A stretch of 64,000 nt of DNA from Sarcocystis neurona (GCA_000727475.1 KL647291.1:3207434-3271433); one strand, 5' to 3'; shown: positions 24,601 to 37,480, counted from the stretch's first letter. Notes: generated from the sequence alone by a model not told the origin. Made by a program: numbers and translations.

Positions 24601-27600
24601 TTACATGACCAAACACACACTTGTTTCATTCTGGGGTCTGAGTGCCTACACGTGGTATACTTAGGTGAACGTAAATGATTTATCCGTATTTATGTGCACA
24701 TTACGTGTTTCTCTCTGCATGTATGCACGGATATGCATAATAGACGCATGAAAGGTAAAGAAAACACAGACTTGCTAAGAATACCATTCACAAATATGTG
24801 TATACGCACACGTATGCCAGTGAAATATGAGAGAACCCCAAGTTCATGTGTGTATGCATGGAGCTGGCGAAAGCGATGAAGAGACCCGTGAACAGGAGAA
24901 AACAATCGAGTTTCAGAGCCTGGAGATCATTGAGCGTAGCTCTGCATGCCCTAGCCGTCGCTTCTCGCTCCAGTTTTTGTCACCAGTGCTCGCCGTCGCC
25001 TGTGGTACTGTTCTGCTGCCCATGCTACTGCTCGTACTCACGACGTACCACTGCGCCTGCTGTAGACTGTGCAGCATCTACTCCTTTTAAAAAGGGTTAG
25101 CGAACAGCGTGAGAGCTTGCTGCTGCGCACAGCCCTCGGTCACACAGTTTTTGCGACTATTTCCGCTCTACGTTCCCGCTCATAATAAAATACTTCCCCA
25201 CGTGTATTAACAATACTGATGTTCTTCTCGTCTTGCCTCTAAAAGGCGATAGTCGCGTCCTCGGGTACTTTGCCTGCCGTACTGTTGCTCCTCATGTCTC
25301 TTTTTGTTCAGTCAAATATATATGAATTCATATATGGGAAGAAAGGGAACGGAACCAACGCTTGGCCCAAATTTTCGTGATGTTGCACTGGTGCGTTATT
25401 TGATTTTTGCTGGGGATCAAAGGCTCGTCGTTCACTACGTAGGAACCTGCAACGTGTTTCCTTCTGGTGCACTTAAGCACTTGTCCTCTCTTGTCTTCTT
25501 CGTCTATACTGCAGAGCCCTCAACCTTTCAAAGAAGACGCTGCTTTTGCTATCTCTCCTTCTGTCGTTAGTTCAGCTCTGTAATTTTGCTTCTATTCCGC
25601 GTTATGTCTTTTGCTTGTGCCCAAGCCTTCTCGTCCTTTTCCCTTGTTCACTTTTTTCCGCTTCTTCCAGATACCCTGCGTCCCAGCCTACTAAGATTGA
25701 CATCTTTCCCACATGTTCTACAGAAGAAGGTAAAGTTGGTATTCCTTGAATATTCCGTTTCGGGGCGAACGCTACCTTCGCAGCACAGTTTCTATTCTTG
25801 TGTCTTTTCGTCTTGCTTTTTCTGTTGTCTCTGCGTCCCCCTTTTTCCGAGTGTTGAACTAACCTGAGTAGACGGGGACGAAGAAAAGGATGCGGAGGAC
25901 GTATTTTTGCAGCCCTGGGCAGACGTAATTAGCGAGGTGAAGCAGCACAGAAAGGAAAGCTAGCAATGAGGCCACACCGGCAGTAATGCAGCCTATGGTG
26001 TAGACCCATAGTCTATCGACGAAGGGGTATAATATGGAATCTCCATATAATTCAGCTAGCACATCGGGAGGCAAAATCGATTTCCACTGTGGACCTTGGC
26101 TTGCTCGCACGCGCTCTTCCGCGTTATTGTCCTGAAATAGAAAGTAGAAGAAAGCCTGCGGCGACGGCAGCAGAAAAGTGGCAGACAGAGTCGCAGGAAA
26201 AGAAACAGCCAGAGCACAAGCAAAATCGACGGGCAGCAGCCACCAAAGAAAGAGCACAAATTCCGAAAATTCTGCGGACAGCAGACGAGCAGCACGGGCA
26301 CAGTAGCAGCAGAAGCCACGGCAACTCAAACGCAAGTGGGCCCAGGGGCAGCAACAAACCTGCAGCTGGAACCGCTGGCTCAGAACTGGCGCAACAGAGG
26401 CACGGGCCCGAAACAAGACAACAGAAGAAAGGCGACGTGCAGCAGCAGCACACTATTAGCAGAGGTTTTCCGCATCACCAGCTCTAGGGGTGCTGACAGA
26501 ATACGAAGGGGACGAAAGAAATTGATGAAGAGGAAGAAGAGTACAAGACGCAAAATGACTGGGTAACCAGAAATACGGAGAGACGTGCAGGAGAGGCGAT
26601 GTGCAGGCAGAAGAGAACAACTCACGAAGACGCGGAAAACACTTAGCAACATAGAAACAGAGAGGATGGTGAAAGCACGTAGTACCACGTACACGTAAAC
26701 TAGCAAGCAAAGGAGACTCGGGTCCACTAGTACTTTGTTAGCTCAGGTGGCGACTCTCTACGAGCACCTTTCGACCCACGGCGCACGACACAGAGAGGCG
26801 CACAGCATTAAGTGTGTATGACTGACTGGTCAAATTGTACCACAAATACGCTTAAACACATATATATACAAGGACACGCACGTAAAAACAAGACACGTGT
26901 AAGTACACACTTTCGCAATGAAGGAAGAAAAAGGCTTTCAGGCGTCTTCGAAAAGTAATATTTCTCTACAACAAAGAAACCTTACCATAAACCGCAGGCA
27001 GTTGGGGTCTGGCGTGAACTGTCAAGGTCGCTCAAGTGTACAGTAGTCGTTCTAGACAAAGATGCGCAAAATGACAGGGAGATAGTCATTCGGCGCCAAC
27101 TCGGAGCAAACACATCCTGGAGGTGTCAGTTTGCATCCTGGACTTCATCTGTTCGTTGACAGGGTACTTCGTTGCTTCTGCTCAGCATCTGCTGGAGTCT
27201 TACTGCTTCTACATATTGGTGTAATTTTGTCGATCCCGCGACTAGAGCTGCCGCCTGTGCCCACATGCGAGATATTTTCGCGTGAAGGATGTACGTTCTC
27301 CTTGACAGGCGCACAGGTTATAATCTTCTGTCTTGCAGATTCGAAATCACTCGTAGGCTTTTATTCGTTCGCTCCCAGGTCACCACTGCTGTTTCCGTAT
27401 CTTTTTCTATGCGGAGATGGTTCTGCCTGTTGTCTCCCCCGCCATTACAAAACTGCCTTGCTTCCTCTTTCTCATCGCTGTTCTTGCCTTTGCATGAATA
27501 AAAGACTTACCGCTTCTTGCTGGACCAGCGAAGCCCTGTTTCTGCGGAAAGAATAATAGCTACGGGATCTCTGCAGATGCGTATATACACCAGTCGTTCT

Positions 27601-28362
27601 CATTGACTGCCCGTTTCCTATCCTCATGCAGCGACACTTTCAGAGTTGTGTCTCCACAAAGTGAGAGATTGCCTTCTGCTCCTGGTTTCTGCAGAGCTGT
27701 TCCGCTTTTAGTTTATTCACTTCTTCCTCATGCTCTTCATTGCTGGCGCCTTCCTGGCTGCTGCGGAGCGTCTTCAGCTTCTTTCTTCTGCACTTTCAGA
27801 GCTGCTTTACGTCTCATCCGTTACCTCCTTTTTTTTTAAACCTCTGCCTTTTTAAAATGCAAAATACGACGCTTCGCTTGCTTCTCCTCCTCCTGTTTTT
27901 CTCCGTTGCTGTCCTCCTAATTTCGTCAACACTTGCGGGCGACTTCCATTTCCTGCCTTTCTGAGATGGTGTCTCAACTTCGTTTTTTCCTCTGCAAAAA
28001 ACCTTAGAGTATCTGCAGCGTGCTTTTCCCTTTTGTTCTTAGTTATTCTTCTCATTCCTTTGATCTGCATATTTTCCAAATTGTATTCGCTTGCGCATGT
28101 GGTGTTAGCATGTGTCACTTACAACATAACGAGGCGTTGCTGCCGTATCGTGCCCTTGCTCTCTCACTCCCTGCATTTTGTCAGCGGCTTGATTTCTCAT
28201 GTATGCTGCATGTGTGGCGATACCTACCAGAACACGATTCAGGATTGACTTCGTCTCTTCATCGAGAGCGTACTGTGGCGCTTCTGCTGCATGGGTAAAA
28301 AGGACGAGAAAGACGCAGTAGCACTGCAGCATCGTCACCAACGCCAAGCTGCAAGATAACAT
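15374..28362 (-). CDS. Organic solute transporter alpha / TMEM184-family membrane protein (multi-exon)
   Basis: Model: 28362-28123, 26131-25864, 23465-22315, 20936-20772, 18079-17966, 16808-16740, 15685-15374; 2,319 bases, 772 residues. Family landmarks appear in order: a first membrane span, then LQKYVLRILFFVPVYS (154-169); RDMYEAVVIHAFYSL (189-203) and GGEEACAAAL; AFVECCRTWILQY (539-551) followed by MKPLMGAV; a span ending ISLFYVSTKHLP; SKFGSLYLMLFATWYQIFFF (615-634); and VLCMEMPVFTLIHAYAF. These match TMEM184/SLC51A proteins, multi-pass membrane proteins that in animals include the bile-acid/steroid transporter subunit; the substrate in coccidia is unknown. Exon phases agree at every junction. 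Odd points: a signal-peptide-like first exon, about 320 extra hydrophilic residues in exon 3, and a Gln/Glu-rich C-tail. The N-terminal exons between 28.1 and 26.1 kb may be incomplete (27254-27204 is a candidate). Confidence 0.85.
15690..16735 (-). repeat. Intron with CTG repeats on the sense strand
   Basis: The + strand shows CAG/GCA runs between 15890 and 16600, so the sense (-) strand is CTG-rich. Ala/Val/Leu/Cys-rich frames here are repeat translations. Confidence 0.65.
16740..16808 (-). CDS. TMEM184-like gene, short exon before last span
   Basis: The acceptor TTACATTTCTAG is strong. The exon encodes ELFYVHTSMEDYALTGSQAE and LRR. The donor AGA|GTTCTA is weak and chosen because it is the one that keeps phase 0 into the next exon. 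A GTAGTC site earlier would break the phase. Confidence 0.55.
16960..17960. repeat. TA/TACG microsatellite intron, with an 8-bp inverted repeat
   Basis: TATATACG-type repeats with (TA)n at 17510-17528. At 17634-17655 the arms CACCTAGG and CCTAGGTG are separated by six bases. It lies in the intron between exons 18079-17966 and 16808-16740. Confidence 0.6.
17966..18079 (-). CDS. TMEM184-like gene, exon with SKFGSLYLMLFATWYQ span
   Basis: The acceptor CTGCTGCTGCAG comes at the end of a long CTG tract. The exon encodes QDFHPCSKFGSLYLMLFATW and YQIFFFGCIS, equivalent to the KFL.IK.V.FLSFWQ span. The donor GTG|GTAAGT is consensus, phase 0. Confidence 0.85.
18085..18880 (-). repeat. Intron with long CTG-rich tract leading into the splice acceptor
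   Basis: The + strand carries CAG/GCA runs from 18075 to 18870. Read on the sense strand they are CTG and end in CTGCTGCTGCAG, the acceptor of the exon at 18079. Confidence 0.7.
19170..20340. repeat. Intron segment with TA/CA microsatellites
   Basis: (TA)n at 19321-19342 and 20124-20135, and ACATATAC repeats at 20290-20325, inside the intron between exons 20936-20772 and 18079-17966. No coding signal is recognised. Confidence 0.5.
20772..20936 (-). CDS. TMEM184-like gene, exon MKPLMGAV...ISLFYVSTKHLPQM
   Basis: The acceptor GTGTGTGCAG opens MKPLMGAVALCMY, equivalent to the VKP(I/V)MAV span of the family. A second span (about 580-600) ends SLFYVSTKHLP. The donor ATG|GTTCGC is weak, but it joins in phase with the next exon and aligns with the family. 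Confidence 0.85.
22315..23465 (-). CDS. TMEM184-like gene, large exon with RDMYEA motif and a hydrophilic insertion
   Basis: The acceptor CATCTGCAG supplies the two bases that complete Gly170. The start reads GTSLLILSFVGRSLFIEALR followed by the signature DMYEAVVIHAFYSL and GGEEAC. About 320 hydrophilic residues follow, rich in Ser, Arg, Gln and Asn, before the family sequence resumes as AFVECCRTWILQYAY. The donor is TAT|GTAGGT, phase 0. The frame is open for 383 codons without a stop, which argues that the insert is translated, but a GAC|GGTAGAAGC donor at 23306 could mark an intron whose length is a multiple of three. Insert included with moderate confidence; both ends are firm. Confidence 0.75.
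23470..25860 (-). other. Intron between second and third recognised exons of the TMEM184-like gene
   Basis: 2.4 kb with little repeat content apart from a short TATATG tract near 23660. + strand frames at 23659-24057 and 24827-25100 have no recognisable domain. I see nothing else in it. Confidence 0.5.
25864..26131 (-). CDS. TMEM184-like gene, exon with first core membrane span
   Basis: The acceptor CTATTTCAG has a good pyrimidine tract. The exon encodes DNNAEERVRASQGPQWKSIL, a span at about residues 122-147, then the family signature QKYVLRILFFVPVYS. The donor is TCAG|GTTAGT, leaving one base (phase 1). Confidence 0.85.
26150..26480 (-). repeat. CTG-rich (sense strand) intron tract upstream of exon 26131-25864
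   Basis: The + strand reads CAGCAGAAAAGT..., CAGCAGCAC and similar. The sense strand is pyrimidine-rich CTG/CTT leading to the CTATTTCAG acceptor. Confidence 0.6.
27204..27254 (-). CDS. Candidate 17-codon exon of the TMEM184-like gene
   Basis: Acceptor GGCACAG, donor GCA|GTAAGA, phase 0 at both ends, so it can be inserted without breaking the model. It encodes AAALVAGSTKLHQYVEA. The only support is splice context and phase. Confidence 0.3.
27600..27850 (-). other. Uncertain coding-like segment between first and second recognised exons
   Basis: A - strand frame reads SSQEGASNEEHEEEVNKLKA..., a helical, charged composition unlike the flanking introns. It carries no splice sites with the phase needed to join it to the neighbours, so I leave it out of the model. 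Confidence 0.2.
28123..28362 (-). CDS. TMEM184-like gene, first exon (signal-peptide-like N-terminus)
   Basis: The start ATG at 28362-28360 (context AACGATGTT) opens a hydrophobic leader LALVTMLQCYCVFLVLFTHA, a likely signal peptide or anchor, then 55 polar residues. The donor is GTT|GTAAGT, a consensus site in phase 0. The frame stays open further upstream, but I place the start at the leader. Confidence 0.6.
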
Positions 28363-28739
28363 CGTTCTTCTTCTCCTCCTCGTCAATATCGCACCGCTTG
28401 CCTTTTTCCCTCCCTGCGGTAAAACCGTCGTGTCACTGCTTGCCAAAATTCCTAGCTCGGCTTGTGTCGTTTCTGCTGAAGGTTGTTTCCCTTTCTTCTG
28501 CTTTTGCCGTAGTTGAATCTTTGTACAGTTGGAATGTGTTTTTCTTTCGCTTCCTCCTTTGTCACGCCTGTCATGCTCTTCGGAACTTATGTCAAAGTTC
28601 TCTCCATATAGCTGACTGTCAACTTCCTCCCTTTCCTCTGCCCTTTCCTCCTGTCTTCTACTCGCGGAGAGATGCAAGAGTCGCCGTAGCGCCGCCAGTC
28701 GGCGACCCGCGTAGGCAGTACAGTAAGGCATTTTCACGT

Positions 28740-29430
28740 TTGTTGCAGCGCAAAAGTGTCGTCTGGTGGAAAAAAATTAAGAGGATCAGCGAGAGACGTA
28801 AAAGGTACGCAGAAAAGACAGCGAATAGAGGTAAATAAAGAAGGGCACGCGTGGACGAAAACGAACTATGGAGCAGGTAGGTGGCTTTGTATTATGAGAA
28901 GAGGCACTAGATTGTGATAAAGAAATAGAGAACCCTTGAGTGAGCAAAAGGCGGGTTAGGGTGACCGCAAGGGAAGAAGGAAAGAGGAATTAGGAAAGCG
29001 AAGAGAGGACAGAGAAAGAGGAACACACACGCGGAGGGCGCGGTGCAAGTCCACGAAGGAAGGAAGTCAGTGAGGAGGAGAGTGAAGCGCTGAGCAAAAG
29101 GGAGAAGGAAAGTAAGGCGAACGAGATCTAAGGAGGTGGAGGCATAGAGAGTCGAAGTTTTAGTTCTTGTCGGAAACTATGGGGCCGACGGGTTGCTTGG
29201 GGACCAAAGTAGCGGCAAACGATGTCGCAGACGCGTCAAACTGCTCCGTCATTCCTCGGGTTGATGTGAGATGTGCAGTAACAGATTAAGCAGAAAGACT
29301 GTTTCTCTATCTCTTCTGACGGAAAACACACAACAGAAAATTTGGAAGAAGGCTGAAGAGAAAGAAGAGAAAGGACGATTGAAAATTCAAAGAAGGAAGT
29401 AACTGTCAACTTCTGGAACAGAGAGGTTGA
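28740..29430. repeat. Purine-rich (+ strand) stretch upstream of the TMEM184-like gene
   Basis: GA-rich on + for about 650 bp (for example AAGGAAAGAGG), with pyrimidines on the strand of the gene. This may be 5' UTR/intron or promoter region; no start site is assignable. Confidence 0.5.
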
Positions 29431-29439
29431 TCGTTTGAA

Positions 29440-30112
29440 GCTTTCAAAGCACAGCTGTATTACGCGAATCGGCATTTGATTGCTGCAATGGAAGAAAGGG
29501 TTCGCACTACGAACATAAGCTGACTTGGACTGGGTAGCAATAAGTAGTGCAGGAAGCTTACTTCCTTCTTTGCACTACATGCGAGGGACGACGGTTAACG
29601 GGAAAGCGGAATACGTAAAGGTATACATACACAGATAGATGTAACTATGCGTGCAGACTCAGGACGTATGGATCGGCCAACACACATGCATCGTCTGTGC
29701 ACATAAAATAGTAAATACCCACATTCTAGAGCCGCCTACGCATACACACACTTGTGCAACTCTGCCACCTGCGTGTACACCTGCATTTACAAATGCGTCT
29801 CTCTCTCTTTCTCTCTCTCTATATATATATATATAGATATACATATACGAATACACACACATGTGTATACACACATTTACGTGTACTTTGTATATCTATG
29901 TCTAAGAAGACACGGAAAAGATCTACAGATGAGAAAACACAATATTTAACGGTACAGAGCGTAGTCTCCCTCGTTCACATGTGTCTACACGCACCTACGT
30001 ACACCAGTATATATCCTTATATATATGTGCGTATGCATATTTCCGTGTGTAGTCACACTTGCAGCTATTCGTATTCATATCCGTGCACGCCGCATATAAA
30101 CGTGTCTTCCAC

Positions 30113-30163
<51 letters not shown>

Positions 30164-31993
30164 GTACACACACGTGTATATACATACGCGTATATATGGA
30201 GGTCCTACCTAGGCATGACATGTGTCTATCTATCTAGCTATCTATTTATCTACCTCTCTCTCTCTCTATATATATACATATATATATATGTATAAGCATC
30301 CACGGGTGGTTCTGGTACAGTCAGTATATAACCTGGTACCCATACGTTCATAGGTACAGACATACATGTGCTTGTGCACCTGCTCACACGGTGCTCCGTG
30401 TGTGCTCTTCCAAGGGTCTCTCCAGTTAATTGATGGGCAATACGCAGGCTTTGTACATACACGCATGATCCGTAGTGACTTCTTCATTTGAGCATATATA
30501 TTCTCATGTACCTCTGTATCCACATAAAAAATTCTTTTTACCTTGACCGCGGGTATGTGGTTATTTTGTCTTTTTGCGCTACTTCTCAGAGAAAGCTAGT
30601 TCGCCACTAGTTGTTCTACCAGGAACCAGTACACGCCACACAAAAGTGACTAAAAGTGTGACTATTAATAGATCCCTATTATTCGTCCAACTCATTCTTT
30701 CCACTGGCGTAATCTCAAGTAAATACGCGTAGCCCTCGCTCTTTGTTCTATGTGTCGACTCCACGCAGATGTGGGGGGTTTGTACATATGTATTTTCGTA
30801 TGTACACGCGGAGACACGCGAAACAGAGACGCAGTTGTGCAGACGCAAAGCTTCTGCCTACTGTCATCTGTTATGGATGTTGATGGAGTAGCTAGGTCTA
30901 CTGCGTTTTTAAAAATAGGTGCATCGGGATCAGTCGCACAGGGACACACATACGTACACAAACACACACACACACACACACATACATGAATATCTTGCCA
31001 AGTGTATCGTAGAGATACACCAGTATATATATATATATATATATGAATATGGAGATTGTCTTGTCTACACAAAGAATCGCTGCTTGCCTTGTACCGCTGG
31101 CGTATCGGTCACCCAATTTCATACGCCTCGAAGGCACGGACGTGTTATATGGCAGCCACGAAAACGTCAAAAATCCTGGTACACACCCCACCTGTATACG
31201 TGCGCCCATGTATAGTAACACGAGTTACATTTGTGCAATCAGGGAGCACTCGCACATATGAGTCTGATGTGCGTCCCTGCGGAAACCAGCAGCAGCTAGG
31301 TCGAGCAGCCCACAAGTTGAGTAGGCGTACTCACCTAGTTGCACTTTTACACCTAGAGACACTTCTGCACCCGTGGCCTCTCTTTACGTTGATGAGTATA
31401 GATAGTTAAGTAGATAGTAATGTGGACAGTTATTAAACAGGTAGCGGCGCAACCTGTCAGACGTACATAATGCCGCAAAAAGGCAACAAGGACAGAAGCG
31501 GAAGCACGCACTTGATACGTGCATCTTTTCCTAGCAACACTGTGAGATGCACACACATATAATATAATTTCTGTAGATAGCGTCAATATTGCTGAAGTTC
31601 CACTGGTCTAGCGGCACACATTTACATGGCATCCCTGCTCCACATACGATGTAGGCCACCGTCATTAGCCGGTTGATTTTGTCCCCTGCAAGGCACCGAA
31701 ACACTGGAAAATTAGAGATATATCGACTAGAATTACTTTTTTTCGTCTGATTTCATTGTAACAGATCGAGACCGTTAAACAGATATCCGACTGCCTGTTC
31801 CACGAGCGAATTGAAACAGCATAGTACACTCCACATGACGGTATAGCCGGTATATGCACTCGCTGCTTAACGACACTATCGAGCGCCGCATACACCTATG
31901 TATAGATGTGTAAATACCCGTATAAAATGTATACCTTTACAGATGTGTGGAGGTAGTGATACATGCATGTGTAGACATATGCTCATCTCTGCT

Positions 31994-32024
<31 letters not shown>

Positions 32025-35000
32025 GTATGCACATTTGTAGTCTATTGAGAGTGAGTCATAATAAAACACAGTAAGACCCACAACACACGCGGGTGAGCGC
32101 GCCTTGGACACACACGTATACCTATATATAAGGTGAAACTGATGTCTGTACAATAAGGAGACACAAACCTTTTGTGTGCCGGTACGCGCGCAATACAGGT
32201 GGTCTTGTTTCATTTTCACCTGAAGCGTCTCTATTCGTCAAAGAATAGAAGAACGCAGCAGGGATATACGTCAGGCAAAGCGCGCAGAACTTTCTTCACT
32301 TCATTTTAGAGGTATGTGCACCCTTTCTCTTAGAAATTTCGCACAGAGTACGTGTAACACCATGTGTGTATGCATAACCATATTTTTGTCAATCGAGCGT
32401 AGAAAAATAACGTTGCTGTGTCACGTCGTACCTACGCCCGTTTGGTCCCTAGAGGTTGTAACTTCTGTGCTCCTTCATATATATGTATATATGTGTACGC
32501 ATGTAGGCATATACAAACTTGCTGTTAGGACACTCTTACATAGGCTTATATCGACAGATACAAAAAGAACGAGGAAAGGATGCACGATTCCAGCTACCAG
32601 ACGCACTGCCCAACGTACGTATCCATGTTCGTGTACGGTGTCCAAATGCCGTTCACACGAACCTCCTAGCACCCAATTACAAACGCCTTCGTCATCCAGT
32701 GGATCCAGGCATTTTTTCTTGTTGTCTCTTACGCTTTTCTAATACACTACGCCTGCATATACATGTAGATATAGATGCGTATACAGATACATATATCTGG
32801 AGCAAGAACGCAGATGTGCACGCTCAACCTTGAATTTGATAGTGCCTGCAAGTCTTCTAATGCTACGCACGTATGCAGTGAGTGCACTGTCAGAAACCCG
32901 CAGTGTCGGATCCGTACTGCACGTACACCAAAGGTCTCAGACATTTCGGTGGTTGATTTTCTACATAGTACGCTTGACAGGAACGTGATAAACATAGCTG
33001 GCTTAAATCGACGCAGAAAACCGATAAGGTGAGAAACGACAACCTCCCTCCTAACAGTTGGTGTCCCGACCCACGTTACGAAAGATATCAATTTTACATG
33101 CCAGACAGCAGTTTAACCACATGTGAGAAGTGGCACGTAGGCAATATGCGTGATGTGTAGTAAGGATGGTGTGAGACGGGATCAAAAAAACTTGTGCAAT
33201 GCTGCCAGTTTACGTGGCGCATCCGCCTGACGATACGTTCTCGCTTTGGACTGCGTAATCGAGTTATCTTCCTGACGTTTTTGACGGGCTCAATCCCCGC
33301 GCGTTGTGCGCCTATGCATACACGCATATATGTCTATGTATGTAGAATACTGTGTACATAGTAGGATCAGCGTCAACACTAATATTCACCTCTACTTCCA
33401 GCAGACACTCACACACATGTGTACTATCTCACTTGCACTCACCCACACCTCTCTCTCTGCAAGAGGGTAGCAAGGACGAAGTCGGGTAAACCTCACATCA
33501 CGTTCCGCTACTCTGTTGACCATGTTTGGCACGCAGTACACACGGTATACACGCGTATACGTATACCTCTCCGCGAGTGTATGGATGTGTGTACCGCATC
33601 CATAGATAGGTGTGTGAGTCTGTATCAAGATATATGGAAACGCCAAGACGTGTGCCTTCTACATAAAATCGAACAACAGCCTATCGCATCTTTCCGTCTA
33701 ACTTCCTACCCAACACAGACAGTTGTGTGATGTACACATGAGTGAAAACATTTGGAAAGAGACCCCTATATCTCTACACGCTGGAGAAGGATTACCATGT
33801 GCAAGGACGCGTTCTTCAATATGCCACTTTCATCTTTTTCGCCGCCGGGGGTATATCTATATGTTCACAAGTGTGTCTGCTTGTAAACAAAGACAGCTGT
33901 AGCCTTGTCTACAGGAGGGTCTACGTGTGAGCGTATGAAACACTGTAAAAAGTGTGCGCCCACCTGAACATTCGTAGTGTGTGGAGCGAGCGGGTACCCA
34001 CACATAAGGCTTCAGCTCCACAATATACATGCAGGTAAGGAGTGGCTCACAGAGGTTCTTCGTGAAAAGAGGCGACACTCAGAAACATACTACCTTGGAT
34101 GTATATGGATATATATATATATATATATATGTGTACACACGTTACACACACACGCTTGCACGTGCACACACCCGCGCTTCCGTGTACACCTTAAACACGC
34201 GTACGACAAGATATTCGGTTCATCAAACACCGACAAGGTATTTACTCTCAGGTTGCGGTAATAATGACACGTGCGCTACGCAATTTGAGTGTGAACAACA
34301 GTTTTCTTAAAGAAACAAATCTTCTCGTACCTACAACGTCAACATACGTATACCCGTGCTTGTACACGTAAGAATATAATGCTTAGATGCGTGAGGTGGC
34401 AAGCTATATCGACGAAGCGGTCTCACCTAACGAAGTGACAGTTCTTGTGACAGACCTTCGGTCGTAAACGTGTCTGTTTTTCTTAAACTTACCTTCTTCC
34501 CACGTGAGACATGGAGGGAGGAAAGAGATTAAGCTAGACGCACGTCTCTTTCTTACGAGTGACACTGAATACACAAGGTGGGACGTAGAATAAAATCAAC
34601 ATGGGCGTATTCTCTATAATGGCGACCCACTAGGGAAAATTGCCGCAGAACAGCCGCATTGCCTAGGCCTTGCAGTTAGCCTTAGTTTTTTCTGTTAAAG
34701 CTGACGAGGTGTTCCCGCTGGCGATGAACAGCCTTAGACTGGACCACCTTCCTGTGTTCTACTGTGTAGTTTTCCTATCTGCTGAAGATCAATCAAAGAT
34801 GTGAATGAATACCATAACAATCTTTCGATGCTTGCAGATACTCCTATCTCGCCTACAGAAAGCTATCTCACAGCAAGGGAACGAAAAAGACATTACCTAC
34901 GCGTCCTACATACTGCGTCCGCTTTCTGTGCAGTCTCCTCCTCTCTCAGTATCTGTGACCGTTGAACTCCACCTGTCCCTGCCGAGCGTCGACGTAATTA

Positions 35001-37480
35001 ATCTACCACTTACTGTTAGTATATTTCTTCATAAAGAGCTGCGTAGCGAATATGAATACAAGCGCGTAGGTTAACAAGAATCTCTCTCTCCGCTTGTGTA
35101 AGTTGTGATTCGTGCTTCTCCCGGACAGCAGCTCGTTGACTAAAACCGTGTGCTTTTCCGCACCCTGTCTTCCCAATGACGCCTATTACACTGTCTGATG
35201 TTGCAGGTCACGCTGTTGCAGTTGTGTTAGAGCAGAGCGCCCTTGGCCCTGGACACACGTGTATTAACTAGAGTGCCTGGTCTACTGTCGTTGAGTGACA
35301 CCACACGTAGCGAGACTGTACTGCTTGACACTCTCTCGCAGTCAAGAAGATCTGACACAGTTGGTGCGCTTGAAGCGGTCATTGTTGCTAACGATGGCTG
35401 GCCTACACGCAGCTGCTTCTGTTGCCTCCTAAGAAACACTCACTACTAGTGCTGAGGGCCTCACTGCTACTGCTGCTTGTGACGCCGTCTGTCCCTGCTG
35501 CTGCTGCTGCCCCCCTCTATCTCTCTCTCTTTACCTATACATATATATATATATATGTAGATATATATATGTATATATACAATACATGCAAACATATGCA
35601 CCCACATTTTGTGCGCGTGTTCCGTATTGCTTGTTGCTCAGCTACGCCCGCGACGAGCGCTAGTAACAGTACAGCAAATATCCAAGTCCCTTCCTTACCG
35701 CATTCGTGCTGCGTCTGCTGCTGGCCGTTCGTGTGATGCTTCTTTAGGTGCCGCTTCCACCGTTTCTGATGCCGGTCAGAACCCTGACGGTAGCAGCGGC
35801 TGCTACGATTTTACAACTTTGAGCCATTACTGCTCTTCTGCTGGCTGCTCCCGTTTGGCTAAGATGACTAACACAAGTTGCAGGTGCTACTGCATGACTT
35901 GTTCCTCGTTAATCTATCGCATGTATGTATATTAGTATGTATGTGTGTATGTGTATACAGGTGTGGGCAGTGTTTTTGCGTGTCCCGCTGTCTCTGCTGG
36001 GACCTCTTTTACATAGTGTGTTCGTAGATAGTATAGGCATATCTAACATTGAACTACTCTGGACGCTACTGCCTTTTCTCTGCTGGTATCAAATAAGTAT
36101 TCAGTTACTCTGCGGATCCCTAGCGACGGCCTGTGTTGCTATTGAGTTGAAATTGCCACTACAGTAGTCGCGGGAACTCGCTCGGCATCTCACCACCTTG
36201 GTAGATGTAACAGTTCTGCCGTCACCGCTGCCTCCATTCCTGTACACAGCAGGACAAAGAACTGCGTACACCGGCTTACAGTTGCAGATGTTGTTTTCTC
36301 TCTCTCAATGGTAGTGGCTGCTACGCAGTTGCAGCAATCAGAAACAACACTTCTTCACACTTTCCACCCCGTAAAGTAGATTCCAGAAAGGATCCAGATA
36401 GATCTGGCTATTTACAGGGCCCTACGTCAGCTGCTGCCACACTTTTTTATGTACTGGTCCTTTGCAACGCCGCCTAATGTTGACACGCTTGCATCTGCTA
36501 CAGAATTCATTTCCTTTTTGAGCATATGTACATCCGCACAATGTCAGCGGAAGCTCGTTCGTGAAACGTCCTAAACTCAAGTCTCTTTTGGGTCGAAAGT
36601 AACTACAAATACGTAAGATTCCGCTACTGCGCATCATTCACGCGTTGCACTGCAGCATTAAACAAGTGTACTTAAGTACGCCACCAACAGTTTTTGTTAC
36701 GAGTTTCTGCGTCCTTTACACCGTGTAGGAAACATATATATTCTAGCGCTTCCTCGTCACGTGGTCGAGCAGTGTGTCTGGATAGAAAACAAAGTTGCCT
36801 TGCCACACCCAGTTCCTACGCTCCCGGGCACCCCACAAGCAGCTGTTCGAACACTTTATATGCGGGTGAAATTCACTAAAAGCGGACAAAGTTGTTCTAT
36901 CACTCTACGTGAATTGACAGATCTCGGCGACTGCAAGGATCGCGAAGCACGAAGCCGTAACTGGATAAGAGACACCGAGTCTGTCACACTAGGTGTTGGC
37001 AACGACTGATTACAAGAAGTCAAGACAAATTTGCCCGCCTGTCTTCCTCTATCTAGAAGTGTCCTGAAATCCCGTGTTCTTCAACATTCAGAATGGTGAC
37101 TCGCGGTGTTTTACCTTACCCTGAAATCTACATCAAACAGCACGAAAAGTCCAGTACTCACCACCTTCAAAACAACAGAGAAACTTAGAATATGACGCGT
37201 GTCTACCACTGAAGAACAGATACTTCACCGTTTTGAAGTTGTAAAGGGAAAACACAATCCTGTTATTTTCTTACATGCGTGCAAGTCAAAGGTGTCGCTA
37301 ATATCCAACAATCGTCGAGACGTCGTCATTACGTGAGCGGCTTTGCTCGGTCTTCTTGCACGACCTGATGATTCACACAGGGAATTCAACGTCCATCTCT
37401 TGCTGCAGCCGTGTCTATAGACCACAATGTTGAAGCACGTACCCCAGCGGGGAATAGTACACAGAACGCACACTACTAGT
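29440..37480. other. No recognisable gene; microsatellites and CT repeats
   Basis: (CT)n/(TA)n blocks at 29800-29860, 30110-30170 and 30255-30300; (CA)n at 30960-30982; (TA)n at 31026-31045, 32003-32024 and 34107-34130. CTG-containing patches at 35440-35510 and 35700-35860 hint at a + strand gene, but I find no exon with domain or splice support. Confidence 0.4.

Noticed and set aside
25150..25260. GCGACTAT and ATAGTCGC about 95 bp apart, resembling the hairpin at 2469
   Set aside because: Only eight bases each, widely separated; no evidence they form a shared element.
30955..30990. Short regular repeats as a CRISPR array
   Set aside because: Simple (CA)n microsatellite; no spacer structure, and the genome is eukaryotic.
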